Origin: Eremophila alpestris peregrina
Lineage: Eukaryota > Chordata > Aves > Passeriformes > Alaudidae
NCBI GenBank assembly: GCA_009792885.1
Contig: WMCF01000016.1
Coordinates: forward strand, 9,781,062-9,845,061
Direction of reading: 5' to 3'
Length of the DNA: 64,000 nt
The position numbers and the translations under genes are program-made. Positions 50,701 through 64,000 of this stretch are shown here, piece by piece. Under the pieces are notes generated by a model that saw only the letters and a program-made list of their open reading frames with translations, was not told the DNA's origin and did no database searches. How positions within the stretch are numbered: position 1 is the first letter of the stretch; each line of letters starts with the position of its first letter.

Positions 50701-53700
50701 TGGTGAGACTTCAGTATTCAGAAAACAAAGAATAAATGAGCAGAAACTTTCATTCTGCAGGGAAGGCAGTTTAAGCTAATTAAGGGAATCATGAAGATAA
50801 GGGATACCTTCTGTTCAGATGTTGCTATATTTTATCTACAGCCTGTGCAGTTTCTGTACAGACATGGTGCATCCACTCCCCAGGTGCAAAAGGAGATCAG
50901 CCCTCGAGTGTTTCAGAGTCCTTAGCTGATTGTTACAGTGGTTCTTTCACTAATCCTGCAAAACGAGAGTAAAATTAGCCTGAAACAACAGATTATCCTG
51001 GAATTGCTTATGAAACAATAAGGAGGACAAATAAAAGAACTTAGTGTAACATTCTGGCTGTTGCCCAACTTTTGGTGCTGTTGTGCATGGAAAAAGTCTG
51101 TCTTGGAAGCACAGTTGGGCCTGTTTCATACATATTGAACCTTTCCTCATCTCATGCACCACTAAACTTCTTGCAGATGCTTAAGTGACTTAAGCAAAGC
51201 AAACATCAGTGAGAAGTGGCTTCAGTTTCCAGTCAGAAGCAGCACATTTGGCCCTCAGATGCAGTGGCTCTGTGAGTGATCCAGCACACTTCCCAAGCTG
51301 GAATTGCTAATTTTACCCTCCTGCAGGCTTCTATGAAAGTATTTCTCACGACACAGTCAGCATTTCTCTGGTCAAATGTGTCTGTTCCAAAGCTTCTCTC
51401 TCAAGGAAGTTTCTCCTCTCCTTGAGTCCATGTAATTAGTCCAGGGTGGCCCTGCCTTGTCCCACCCTAAATTCCTGATGGGATTTCTATACCATAATTG
51501 TGCACATTTATCACCAGCAGTTCTCTAGGCAGTCTTGTGACTTGGGCAGCAGGATGTAACTGGTGTTTAGCAGTTGCTTTGTGCACTTCCCAAGTGCTAA
51601 ACAACCTTTCATTACCTTCACTTGGCAGCTGCCCAGGAAACTTGGGCTTTTCAACCCCTTGTGAGTACAGGAACATTACTAAAATAGTCTTCTTAGATTC
51701 CTGGATTTTCATTTACTTCTGCTGCAAAAGTATTTCTTTATTTTTTTCAGACAGCTAAAACCCCAGAAAGCTGCTGGCACAATTTCTGATCATCTGGTGA
51801 GCTGGACATGTGCACCAAAACCTTCCAGAGAGTCCCTTAGGTCAGTTCTAGAGGATTAGGTTGTTTAAGAACTTAAAGCTTCCCATTTTGCATGTAATCT
51901 AAGTGTAATTTCTGTGGTTGTTTTTTGAGTGAAATAGCTGAATGTCATGTCAGGAAAAGAGATTCTTATTCTTTACTCATTAGGGAAGGCCATATCTATA
52001 CATTTCCAGAGATACAAGTCACAAATGGAGGGATTCAGTGGTCTATCAGGATGTCAGGTATTTTTCCCCACATAAATCACCACCCATTCTATTGGGTGCT
52101 GTATCAGGAATGGGCCCAGCAGACAAACTGCAAGCCCTGCCACACTCAGTGCTTAAAAACCAAAACCAAAACACAACAGCACACAGGAATTCACAGAACA
52201 ACAACCAAGGGCTGGGGAAATACCTGAAACACTTCTCGGCCTGATGTGTTTTTCTGGTTTCACACTGCTGTCTTCTCATGCTCTGTGTGTGGTGTTGTTA
52301 TATATCATTGCCATTAATAGCAATATATAACTGCACTGCCAGGATCAGCACACCAGAGGGAGGAAATAAAATCTAAAAGACAATTGTCTCACAAAAAGGA
52401 GCAAGCCTAATAAATTGGCCATGACTTATTTATCCTTAATTACAGATGGCTTTTAACCTTCACAGCATAAGTATTTTTCCCCTAGTAAAAGCAGCACACA
52501 CAATTCAACTCATCCATTTATGCACTTATAGGATTTAAAATTTTAAAGTAAGGATTTTTCACCCTTTTAAACTCTAATGACTTCGATGACACTGCCATGT
52601 CCATTCAATAAGGAATGCTGATGAAGCCAAAGTGCTGAAGTGAAAGGCCAAAATTCCCAAGTGTTTGGGATGAGAAACACAGACTCAAGCACCCAGACTG
52701 AATGGGAAAAAGCAAAAATGTGAACTTGCACTCTAGAGCTCCTGGATTGAATCTTGGCCAGTGGGACTGTTTCTTGCTCAGGAGAAAATAACAAAAATTT
52801 CACCCTGCTCTTTAGGATCTTTTCTAACACTATTTTCAACATAGCTGGTGTGCTTCTAGGAAACACTGAAGTTTTAACAAGTCCACATCTTTTACTGCTA
52901 ACTAGACTGCTAACCTAGTGCAAAATGTTCATCTTCCTCTGGTGAAAACCTCCTTAGTTCTGCCTCAGTGCTTTAATTGTTTGCTCTGCCACCATTCTAC
53001 CTTTGGGGCACTCACTTCATCTCTTGCATACCCATGGTGTTTCATGATGCTGTGAGTCTGCCTCCCCATAAACTTTTCCAGGAAATGCAGTTCTGTACCT
53101 GTAGCTCCTGTCTTCATCTTCACATGTCAGATTGGAACTGCAATAAAGCTCAGGACACGAGAGCTGCCTGGAGAGATCAGCTCTGTTCCCTCTGTTCTTG
53201 GACTGAGCGCTGTAAAAAGCTTTTCCATGTGCCAGGATCCCGCAGGTTGCACAACACAACGTGACTCCCAGTGCCTTGAACATCCCAACAGGGACACACC
53301 CGTTCATCCAGAGGCACGGGTAAGTCAGCAGAATAATGACCTTCCCCACACTGAGCTCGTCATGGAGATGTAGTAAACTTCTGTGAACTTCAGCAGAGCA
53401 CGCAGCCAGGCCTGGGAGAGCCCAGGGAGAGCCTGAGCAGCCCTCAATCATAAACTGCTGCCTTTCAGTAGCTGCACTGTGCTGCAAAATCGCTGCATTA
53501 TTCATTCAAAGCCACGGTGCAAGTACCTTTTATTGATTGGGGATTTAAAGGCTGCTCCAAGAAAGGGAAGGGTCAGAGAACAATTACTTAGGGCTCCACG
53601 GAGCTCCCCCAAAGCTGTGCCAGATAACACAAGGAGTCATTCCCTGCACTTGCCCCTTAATCTCTGCCTGGGGCCACCACTACTCTCCCACCAGCTCTGG

Positions 53701-56700
53701 CAGCTAAATAGGGATTATTGCACCTCTGGCTGTGTGAGTGTTGTGTGCATGTGTACCAGAAGGAAGGAGGATTGTTTTTTTTTCCTATTGCTGCATAGGC
53801 AAATCTCTCACCATTTTCTGGGAGAGAATATTTAAATCAATGGTGTGTCTGAAGATTAAATCCACAGGCAGAGGCTTGTGCAGTGCATTTTGAAATTAAC
53901 CACTGCTTAAGAGCAATGACAAGCAATCATATAGATCTGCACTTGCAATCCACTTGTACATGCTCACTTCAGTGAAAACAGATAATTTAATAACATTCTC
54001 TTAGAAACAGCATTGCAGCTCCTAGAGAATCCAGTTTGTATTTTGTAATTCCTCACATCCTGTCAATACAATCCTTCAGCAGCTTCCAGGTGCAGAGCTG
54101 ATCTCCACTGCTCTCTGATACACCTGCACACACCCTCTGAGACTTCAGGTGTTGCCAAATTCTTATTGAGGGCAGAGTACAAACTGCAGTGAGAACTGCC
54201 CTGGGATCTGTCTAGCCAGATCTTCCCTTAGTGCCCAACACACTCTAAGCTGTCCTGGTCAGATTTAAAAAGCCCTGACTGTATGAATAACTTTTTATTA
54301 ATAAATCTAGCAGGTATAGTAGTTACTGAGAGGTGAACACACATCTCACTGATGGCACATCATAACAGAGCCATGTGCTAACAACACTTTGTTAATTCAC
54401 AAAAGAAGTTTGACAAATGAAACAACCTCTAAAATGCCATTCTAAACCAGATTTCACTTACTATATTCCTAAGGCAAAACGATCAGTTTTCACCTTGGAT
54501 TTATTCTATTTGAGCAGCTGCATTATTTTTTCTTTCTTAGCTTTCCCTAGAGTAACATTAGAATTTAATATCTTAACCACTAAAGAATGGTAGCTTACTA
54601 ATACTTGTGAAGGACACACAGGCCACCAGAACTCCATGAGGCTCACACCCTTTCCTGCCTTTATTTCATCACAGGATCTCAGAGGGGTTCTTGTTAGAAG
54701 GGAATTAAAGAGCTTTTAGTTGCCCTGAGACAACAGACTTGCATTTTATAAGGGTTTGTTTTTTTTTCCAGATTTAAATACAAGTGGAAAGACTAATAAA
54801 AATCTAGCCAAGAATGGAGTCAGGCTTCCTGATTACTAATGTTCATCTTAAAAGCCATTTTATTAATTCTGGTGTGTTAGTTATGTGAGTATTCTGCAAT
54901 AAAGTAGAGAATGGAAGTAAGAGAAAAGTAGAAAAGACAGATAAATCTACCTAGAGACAGAAAAATCCATGTCCCACATTACTGTGAAATGCAGTGATGG
55001 TTTTCTGCAAGTTCCTGGTTCCAGTCTCTGCTTTGAATCAATGGAAAAGGGATTTTACTCTGATTCCACCACCCTCAGATCTGTACCAGAACCTCAGGAA
55101 CAGAACTACCAGAACCAGAGAGAGAAGATCCACCAGCCCTGGTTTGATCTGACAACTTAGCTCCTGAGGAGGAGGTGGAGGCTTCTTTACCTCTGATGGT
55201 TAATGGTAAGAGGTTTCTGTACTTGTGGAATGACTTTTGTTCCTTGGGAATGAAAGATGCAGCTGAACAAATCAGACAATCCATAACACATTTGCTTCTT
55301 TTCCACCTGCTCCACAACACCCCTGAATAAGCCAAAGGTCCAGAATAACAACAGGTCAGTGAAATGAAGATTGGTCTGTGGAAGACAGCCTCATTCTCAG
55401 TGCCCCAGCTCTTGATCTGTAAATCTGATACTGTGAAAAAAGGGGAGAGCCCCCACATGGGTGCAGGGACAAGCAGGTCCCTTCTCCATCCCCAGCCTTC
55501 CTGTCTGCTTAGACTGTTTGCACCTGGCTGTCCAGAGCATCCTCACCAGAGAGGAACCCAGTGGGGGGCTAATCCAAGTTAATCCTGGGCTTTATGGATG
55601 AATGACGCCTATTAACTGTTGTGCTGATGCTTTAAGCTAAATTTTGTCACTCACTGAGCAGCAGCAGTCCTGTCCTGGAGTGAAGGAGAGCAGGAATGCA
55701 GCAGCTTTGCTGTTGGAAAGGGACATGAGAACCTATTGTGACAGGAAGACAGAAACAGTGGCCCATATTGAGAGTTCTGTCACAATTTGATTGTAGTCTG
55801 TGTCTTAAATGTGTTCTTTTTTGTGTTTTTCCTGTTTGAGATACACAGGAGGTAATAGAATTTTTGCCCTGGGTCACCTGGTGGTTCCCTAGAAACACTT
55901 TTTAGAGCAGCCTTTGGTAATCAGCTGCACTGCAAAGCCACAGAAAGGACCCAAGAGTCACTATCATATCACACAGGAAACAATTCAGCAAGATTGGCAT
56001 TATTTTATTAGACAGCAAAACAGAGCCTATTTGGAGATGCTGCCTATTTTAAAATTCAATGATTATCTGAATTAGTATTTTCTTTGTTACTTAGAAGAGA
56101 CAATATTTGAATGGGGGTTGAAGAGAAATAAGTATTGTTCTCTCTTTTTTTTTTCTGTTTTGTTGGGTTTTTTTGGCAAAAACTCAAGCTCTCTCTTTTC
56201 CTTTCTTATGACTTCATCGTGGGAAACTATAAATATAGTCTGGAGATAGAAAGGAAATAAAGCTAATAAGTTTGCTTGATTATTTGCAGCAGATAAGACC
56301 ACTGGATTGCTGTGTAAATTCAGCTCATGTAAATTCAGCTCCCTGATTAGCAGCATCCTCACAGGTTCTTTTAGTTTTCTTAATCTAACGTGCCTTCACA
56401 CAACCCCAAACAGTCTACAATACAAATGGACTCTGAACAGATTGTGATGCTTCTAAATCCCACAGACATGTAAATAAACACTTGCACACTCAATCCTCTC
56501 TGCATGCACCACTCTGGGTGCTTCAGGAGACAACACACATATTCTCCCACTGAAAATACAACCCATCTGCAATATGAGATTTATAAGTGCTGGATTTCAA
56601 CTTGAAGCTTATTCAGAACACAACTAAAATCCCATTAAAGTAGAACTGAATTTTCTGACTCCTATTCTTCTATCAATTTTTTTTCTCAGTTCCCCTCATC

Positions 56701-59261
56701 TTCAGTGAGGTTACAATTCAGCACTTGTAGCTTCCCATTCAGTCTAGGAGAATAAGCAGTATTAGCAAGGTGAAAGCTTATATTAAAGGCATAAAAGCCT
56801 GGGTATTTTTAATACTATTAGGAAGGGAAACATCAGGTTACATCAGCACAGCTTCCTTTATAATCATGTCACAGCTTTTGCAGGATAACAATTTCTGTAA
56901 TGGGAGGTTTATAAAAAAGGGATGTGAAAGCATTCAATTAATTTGAGACTCTCAATACATCATCTGCCATAAACAGGCTCAGGTAACCAGGGCTTACAGA
57001 AAAAGCAAACAGCAGCAGAGGACCAGCAACTCTCACCTGTTCAAGCACTCATTCACCCTTTTTATCTTTAAACTCCCCTGGCCCAGGTAAAATGAAGTGG
57101 TGGTTGTGTGTCTAATCCAGACTTTGCAGGCTCCCACCAAACAGCAAGGGCAGTGCAATCCTGTCTGCAGTTTCACCACGTGCTGCTTGCATGGCTTCAA
57201 ACTTCCCACTCCCTCCTCCTCAGCAGTGTCTTCTACCCTCTTTCCCACAATACATGTGCAAACACAAACACCAACAGAAGCAGGGGCATTTCAAGGCTTA
57301 CCATAGCTCAAGCAAGACTTGTGTCTACTTTAAGTGAAGCAAATGCATTAAATGAACTTCAGAGTCTCCTGTTTTTATTTTTTTTCTGTGGCTTCTCTAA
57401 TGTTTATTCCTGTAGAGGGAAGACAGCCAATATTGACATTGCAACCAGAAGCCACTGAAATATGTAAGGCACCAATACAGATACATTTTGTTATCTATAT
57501 TCATATATACACACCCCCTCACCATCATCTCATCTGATTTCAGCTAGAAAACTGTATTTGAAATTTTTCCTCTGCCAAGAAAGTAAGAGAGATGGGACAG
57601 GTCTGCTCAGCAGCCAAGGGCAGAAGTTGGGACAAGCAGCATTTTGACCAAGGGAAAGGGCAAAAGCAAAGCCAGTGCAGGGTCTGATGTCCCCCAGAGG
57701 TGAATTGTTCCACTGGGGTGTTTGGACAGCTGGTTCATGGAGCAAGGACACAGACAGAGCTATCCCATCTTGTCTGGGTGCAGGGGGAACACTTTAATCT
57801 TAGCCAAGGGAAAAAAAATAATGAGGGAAAATTATAAATTAAAGTTACATTTTCATCAAAGGGAAAGAATTATTTAACTCAGTGCTAAAGAGCTTCCATT
57901 CAATTAGTCCTCTGCTGAGGAACAGGCCTTGTTGTTTCCAGGAGTGTTTCCACTTCACTTTATGCTAAAAGTTGTTCCCCACTGATACAATGAAATGGGT
58001 GGCAGCACATTCTTCATACATTTTTAAACACTAGAAAGTATTAGAAACTTTTAAATTTTGTTAGAAGTGTTGCAGATGATGAAAGACCAACTCCAGCTGG
58101 AGATGTCCAGCTCCACCCTCTATGGAAGATGTGCTTCCACTTGTAAATGCCAAGAGGTTACTTTGTTGGTTGGGACCTTTCCCTCACATTTCAATTTTCT
58201 GGCAAATCAGTTACTCATCCAAAACTTCAGAGCTTTACCCAGCTGTTCCCATGCTGGGCTCCTTTCTGGAATGCCATGTTATGTTTCAGTGTTTTGCAAT
58301 TCCCACTGAATGCACATCCCTGTCAGCAGCACTGCTCTGCTGGATTTCTCACTGCATCTTGTGGGCTGCATTACAAACTCAGAAAGGGATAAATCCACTC
58401 CAGTGCTTGCAGGCTGCAATGAGAACAGCACAGCAGCTTCTCCTTTGTCAGGCAGCAGTTTCCTTTCAGCATGCAGGGCCAGAGCACAGGCACAGAGGAG
58501 AGAATCATGAAACAACTGTCAGAGGCAGCCAACACCAATTACAATGCACTGCAGGTTAAATTACACATGACACTCTCTCAAAGCAAATCACCTTCTCCTA
58601 TAAAGAGGTTTTATGTCGTTTTTAAATTCTAACAATTTGCTGAGAACTCAATATCAAGAGCAGAAAGAAAAAAAATCAATTATTTTCCACAGATGGCCAC
58701 TGGACTCAGAGCAGCTGTGGCACGGATGGGGCAATCACAATGACATGGCTTTTTCCCTCCTGTTAGCAGAGTTTATGCTGCATTAGGTGGCACTGAGGGT
58801 GGAGAAAACTGCAATGCTTCTAAGACAGTGATGTATTGTAAAGCTGGATGAGCTAATTTTAGACCACTTAAACTCAGATATTGGCAGCAGATTTTCTGAG
58901 AGCTCAGTTAAGGCTAATTTACCACGAATCATCCACTGAACTCATCCTGCAGATCACAAAAATGTAAAACTATCATGCACTTAGAGGATAAAGAAAATAC
59001 TGGGCTGGTTCCTGCAGGTTACATAAAAATGCTTTTAGAAGCAGTAATGCCAAGAGGACATGACTTGCATTTTTATACTTATGAATGCTCTTCCACAGTA
59101 ATTAAAAATGACATCCCCATTAAATCACTTAGTACATACCTTAAAGCATATGATGCAGAGGTTTTTTGAAAAAGCCAATTACACAGTGCAGCTCTGTACA
59201 AGGCCAGTGTTTCAAAGCAATTTTCAGATTTTATGAGTTACATATGCTTCAGAAAGGGAGA

Positions 59262-59279
59262 TTTTTTTTTTTTTTTTTT
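59262..59279. repeat. Poly(T) tract, 18 nt
   Basis: An uninterrupted T-run; on the minus strand it is a poly(A) of 18. No retroposed body is recognised beside it. Confidence 0.85.
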
Positions 59280-60538
59280 ACTGGCAGGAAGATGCACTGC
59301 AAATAAGATACAAGCCCCTACTTCATTTTTTCATTGCTGCTGTGAATTAAAAGCCCATTGCATATCTGAGCTTCAGCACAAACAGTAACACATCACTGGA
59401 GAGGTCTTTTAAAGGGAGAGGATCCTTTTCATGCTGAACCTTGTGTAAATAAAGCAGTAGCAATGATTAAACGATGGAGAGGAGTTTTGGCATTGCTGCC
59501 TACTCACACCAAAGAACATTTCTGCCAGAATCCATGGGTGGGAGAAGCCTTGAGTCTTTGCCATGTAGCAGGGTACTGTATTAATCTTGCAAGACTGCAG
59601 AGTCTAACTGTGCATGCCATAGGAAACATTCAGATTTCTTTCCCTCATCTCTGTTTACCCAACACTGTTTTACTCTGATGACACTTCAAGAAAATGAGCT
59701 CTATTTGTCTACATAAAGATATTTTTCTTACCCAGATTTGAAAGAAGAGAAGTTTTACTGAAAACTTCAGTTTTGTTTGGTCAAGGTAGGGTTCTTCCCT
59801 TCTGTTTCAGAAATGAGAGAGACTCCCAGACCAGGGCACACTGACTGCAAAAGGCCCAAAGTTTCAAAAGCACAAGAGTTGGGAGAAAGGCTCAAGTTCA
59901 GTAAAATCCTTCATGAAGGGCAGCAGACCCTGCTGGCAGCAAAACACCCAGCAGTGAGGGGTCAGACAAAAACCCACCTGAAAATGAAAAGCAGAAGAAA
60001 TGCCCAGATGATGTTTATCCTGTGAGCTGAGGACTGTAGAGTCTGTCCCAAACCTGACTGTAGGAGTTGAACAGAGAATCTTACACTGAAATTTTTAACT
60101 TGTAGTGAGCAGGGAGTACATGGCACCCCAAAAACCCACCTTTAATGCCAAAATTCACCAGTTTTTAGATAAATATTCTTCCTTCAGGGATGACCTCCTG
60201 TCACTTGAAATTCAACCAAATGCCTCATCCCTCACCAATACTTGCAAAGCCTCTGCTTTTTTTGTGTCACTGATATAATCTCATTGCTCCATCCAAAAAT
60301 TCAAATATTAAAAAAGAGAAAAATTAAATATTTGAGTGGACAAGGAGGTTTGTGACAGCCTAGGTATGTCTGAGATGTGCAAACAGCCCTTTTTACTCCA
60401 GCATTCTGCTGTTTTTAATTAAAAAACTATCAGATAATAGAAGATTAAATCCCAGGAAGATAAATAAATTTCATCCAATTCTTTTCATGAAAATACTACT
60501 AAAAACAGGATGAAGGAAAAATAACTTTTTGTAATGAC

Positions 60539-60554
60539 AAAAAAAAAAAAAAAA
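60539..60554. repeat. Poly(A) tract, 16 nt
   Basis: An uninterrupted A-run. The sequence on either side shows no recognisable processed pseudogene. Confidence 0.85.
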
Positions 60555-63500
60555 GCTGAAGTTGGCTTTTAGCCAGAGGGCTTTTAAAACTTCTGAAGAA
60601 GCTTTAGAAGTGCCCAAGACCCTTTTTCCTGATAAACTTCACTACAAAATTATATAGTCTTGACATTTTCCCGGTGTTTAGCACTGGCTTTGACAGCAGC
60701 AACCAGATGTTCCTGCTCATTAGCAAATGCAAAGTCAGGGCCAGCCTAAGAACAAGTTTATCATGAGCACTTCCCTCACAAGTTTGAGGGCACGAGTTTA
60801 AGGGAGAGGTTCTTGGGGAATGACAGGCAATTAAAACCACTGACACCTCTTTTATGAGCAGTTGAGAAGATAATTGGAAAACACAAAGACTTCTGAGTTA
60901 GGGCTCAGTTTGGTGAGCAGGCACTGCCTGAGCTTTGTGACCCTGCTGCTGTCCCACAAGATGAACCCTGGATGTCCTTTGGAAACAGGAGTTTTGCCAA
61001 CTGGCTGCTTGAGCTCACCTAAGAAACAACTACCCAAGGAGCAAAGCAGAAACTGAGGCTGAAAAATACAATATTGTATCTTTGCTCCAGCTACTGGCAT
61101 CCTGGTGTTAATGTAAAACAGATCAGTGATAAAGAGTATTAGACTACCACTGAGTTCCCCTCACAGTAGGTAAGTACTCCTCAAACTAAAGGTTAAAATC
61201 TTTCCCATTGCAATAATGAATGAATACATTTAAAGTACCATCATCCTCGTAAAGGATGACTTAGGAAACCACAAACTAAAAATTTAGAGTAAGAATTACT
61301 CTGCAATTTTTATATTTAATTTTGAAAACCATTAAGTTTTTAAATGCATACTACTATTTTTAAGACTACCTGGAAATATTATTTTGATCTGCCAGGTATT
61401 AACCTCCTGCTTTCAGCACAGAAGCAATGAACAAGCAGCAAGGGGAGCTCCTCACAGTGCAGCCCACCAAGGGCTGGTCACCTCTGCCAGAGGAAGCAGG
61501 GGTGTCTCCTCTGAGACATGGAGAAAGGCCACAGAGGTGGCCAAAGTCGCAGATGAACACATCCCATCTCTACTGCAAACTGTATTCCCCCTTCCTGACA
61601 CAAATCAAAAAGATTTTGGAGGACAGCTACATTTAGATAGATCCTTATGCTTTCCCCTCCTTCCTTCCATTTCCTTGAGCTATTAAATCTAAAAAAATCA
61701 AAACAACCCCAAAAACAAGCACCTCCCCCAAGTCCCCAAGTGAAAAAGTGTAGCAGATATTTATAAAGGGATCCAAAATTGTGAGTAGCTAATCTCATTT
61801 ATGTTGGGTTTACAGATGATAAAATGTTTTTTATCTTGTATTTTGTTATACATAAAAAGCACTAAAAAATAAAGTATTAGTGATGGCATGTGCTGAAACC
61901 AATCTTTTTTTTTTTTTCCTTTAGCACAGAAAAAATAACCATGTAAGGAAAGTGTGCCCAAACTCTACTCAGGAACTCATCCTTAGAACTTTCTGAATTT
62001 TGAAATGTATTACTTTCTCAATGTCTGACAAATACATCTGTCTTTCCTACCATGCTGGAAGAAAGTAACACAAGGCTCAACAATCTTCTGCAATATTTAG
62101 GAGCAATCAATGCTTGCTATCATATGCCACTAAGATGAATTGCAAAGATAGTTTAATCCTTGATTACAAGTACAGACTCTTGGAATACTGGAGCAATGCA
62201 CAGATGGTGTGATACTAAACACAACAGCTCTGCCCTATTCATGGTATTTTGTGAACAGCAGAAGGACCACAGGAGAAGTGCCAAGCCATAAATTCCCATC
62301 CCAAAAGCATTAACTACTTATTTGTGCTTGATATTATAAAAGGGATTGAAGGCAGTGATGCAAACCTGTGGGAAAGGCACATGGGGAAGTTTGTGGAGTG
62401 TTTTGCACAGGAAGGACCCCAAAGTGGAGCAGGGGCACAGAGTGGGGAGGATCAGTGCAGATGAAGTGTTACAACCTGAGCACAACCCTCCATCCCCCAT
62501 CTTCCTGTGCTCCTGGGGGGGAGCTGGAAGAGTTGGGAGTGAAGCTGAGCCAGGCAAGAAGGTTGGTTGTTTTTATTTCTCACTGTCTTATTCCAGTATT
62601 GATTTGCAGTAAGTTAAATTATTTTTCCCAAGTTGAGTCTGTTTTTCCCATGACAGCAATTGGTGAGTGGTCTTTGTCCACATCTCCACCCAGATTTCTC
62701 TTTGTGTCTCCTTTCCCTGTCCAGAGAAGGCAGAATGAGAGAGCAGCTTGGTGATGCTACCCAAGGTTAACCCACCTCACCTGGTTTAAAGAATTTGCAT
62801 AGGGAAGTGCAGGAATTCAGCTTCTCAGGGCCCCTGACACAGCTGCAGCCCTCAGCCAGAAACAGTCCTGTGTCAAATTGATCCTGTTGGTGACATTGCC
62901 CTGAACACATCTCACTTCAGAACTCCAAAGTGCTGTGCAAACATCAGCTAATCCTCTCACTCATGCAACATAAGCTCATCCTCAGAGACATTAAGTAACC
63001 AACCCAGTCACACCACAGATGCAAGACAAAGCAAAGCTTTAACCTCTGCTGTCACAGCCCACATTAGAAAACCTGAGTACAAGGCACAAACACATTTAAA
63101 AAGTCTGCATTTCCTGCTGATTGAGGTCTGGATCAGCGAAATGAACTTCAGCCCCTGTAGAGTGCAAGATAAATTAAATGTGAACATCTCAACAGCAGAA
63201 TCTTAGGCTTCCTAATTTAGATACTCAGCTCCTTTCATAAGAGGGAGAGACAAACTGGAGCCTGAAGGGAAGGGGCTGTTTAATGATGCTTCATCCAACG
63301 TGGGAAGTAGCTGGCTTGGTTCCCAAGCTTTTTTTCTCCACCTCCCTGGCCCAACAGAGACCTTGAATGTTCTGGAGATGCCAATCTGGCAATCAAGGAG
63401 CACTTTTCATCACCTTCGAGGGGAATAATCCTTTTCAAGCTTGTCCCTCAGCTGGGAGGAGGGCAGGGTTTGGCAAAGGTCAATAAAATTAACATTCAAG

Positions 63501-64000
63501 AGCAATAGAAATGCAATCAGGCTGTAATTGAAAGCCTGGAAAGTGACAGAGGAAGGGGAAGAGAATTAAAGCAGGGGGTGTTTGCTCTAGAGAAAGATAG
63601 GGGCCTATCTTTTTGGGGAAAGAGAGTAGGAAGATCTCATAACCCACAGGGGAGACAATAATCTTGTCAGAATTAATCAAGCTGAGGGAAGTTCTTCCTG
63701 AAAAAGAATGGAACTGTGCATGGTAAAGTTTGTTCACTGGACTCTACCTACACCCAGAAAAGATGGAACAAGCAGACACATCACCTGGCAACAAACCTGG
63801 CTGATAACAGTCCAAGCAAAGCATTTTTACCACAGCCTGGAATAGGCTCTAATTTTTCATCCTGACTGAGGCAAGGGAGGAAAAAAGGCGAGTGAAAAAT
63901 CCCAGATGAAATTAATCTTTCCCTTTCCACCAATTTTTTTCCTCTTCTGCCCAGCCTGTGTCAGTGTGGGCCCTGTGCCCTCCCAATGCACAATTCCAGC

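Larger units (their letters stand above)
37845..64000. other. Gene-free stretch, about 26 kb
   Basis: I can support no exon, RNA gene or recognisable transposon here. Sequence is mostly AT-leaning, with a few moderately GC-rich patches (about 53.1-53.7 kb and 62.4-62.7 kb). Open frames such as 38192-38689 (+), 53017-53505 (-), 58122-58559 (+) and 58975-59169 (+) lack recognised domains, repeated structure or splice context. Low-complexity tracts are listed separately. Distal enhancers or lncRNA exons could be present but cannot be recognised from one sequence. Confidence 0.45.

Noticed and set aside
52290..52325. Inverted repeat GTTATAT...ATATAAC with ATTGC/GCAAT core
   Set aside because: Short, AT-rich and with a 3-nt bulge. 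It is expected by chance in sequence of this composition.
1..64000. CRISPR arrays, bacterial operons, phage, tRNA or rRNA genes
   Set aside because: No direct-repeat/spacer structure, no long contiguous coding, and no tRNA B-box or rRNA core seen. The window is vertebrate nuclear DNA.

Overview
This is a vertebrate, almost certainly avian, nuclear DNA window. It is AT-leaning and gene-poor, with two runs of Ns marking assembly gaps (80 Ns inside a GAGAG-type array, 260 Ns inside a CACACGGTGA-type array). It has one strong CpG island and a decayed 3' fragment of a CR1-type LINE, the dominant avian retroposon. I see no operon structure, bacterial genes, CRISPR array, tRNA or rRNA.

Only one gene is supported. 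A CpG island at about 7985-8840 contains a minus-strand first coding exon (8378-8471). It encodes a short basic N-terminus and a type II signal-anchor segment ending in FYFQSSLSP, then a consensus splice donor (CAG|GTGGGT). The segment matches the first coding exon of the chondroitin 4-O-sulfotransferases (CHST11/CHST13 family) in position, spacing and apparent splice phase. It differs from the very conserved CHST11 N-terminus, so a CHST13-like paralogue is the best reading. The catalytic exons must lie beyond base 1, which makes 1-8377 the 5' part of intron 1.

The remaining ~55 kb, upstream of that promoter, reads as an intergenic desert (or a large intron of an unseen gene). No open frame in it looks like a conserved protein. 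It holds simple repeats, three unusual tandem arrays (15-mer at 13.57 kb, 10-mer at 37.1 kb, 16-mer at 37.3 kb), the CR1 fragment at 32.4-32.8 kb, an AT-rich block at 34 kb, and a TATA-like, CpG-enriched patch at 36.4-37.4 kb that could be a second, unassigned promoter.

The most interesting unexplained structure is a 71-nt near-perfect hairpin at 37767-37837: a 32-position stem with two mismatches and a 7-nt loop, bounded by TA on both sides. It could be a palindromic mariner-type MITE, a microRNA precursor, or a microRNA derived from a MITE. I found no convincing evidence of a new multi-gene system.
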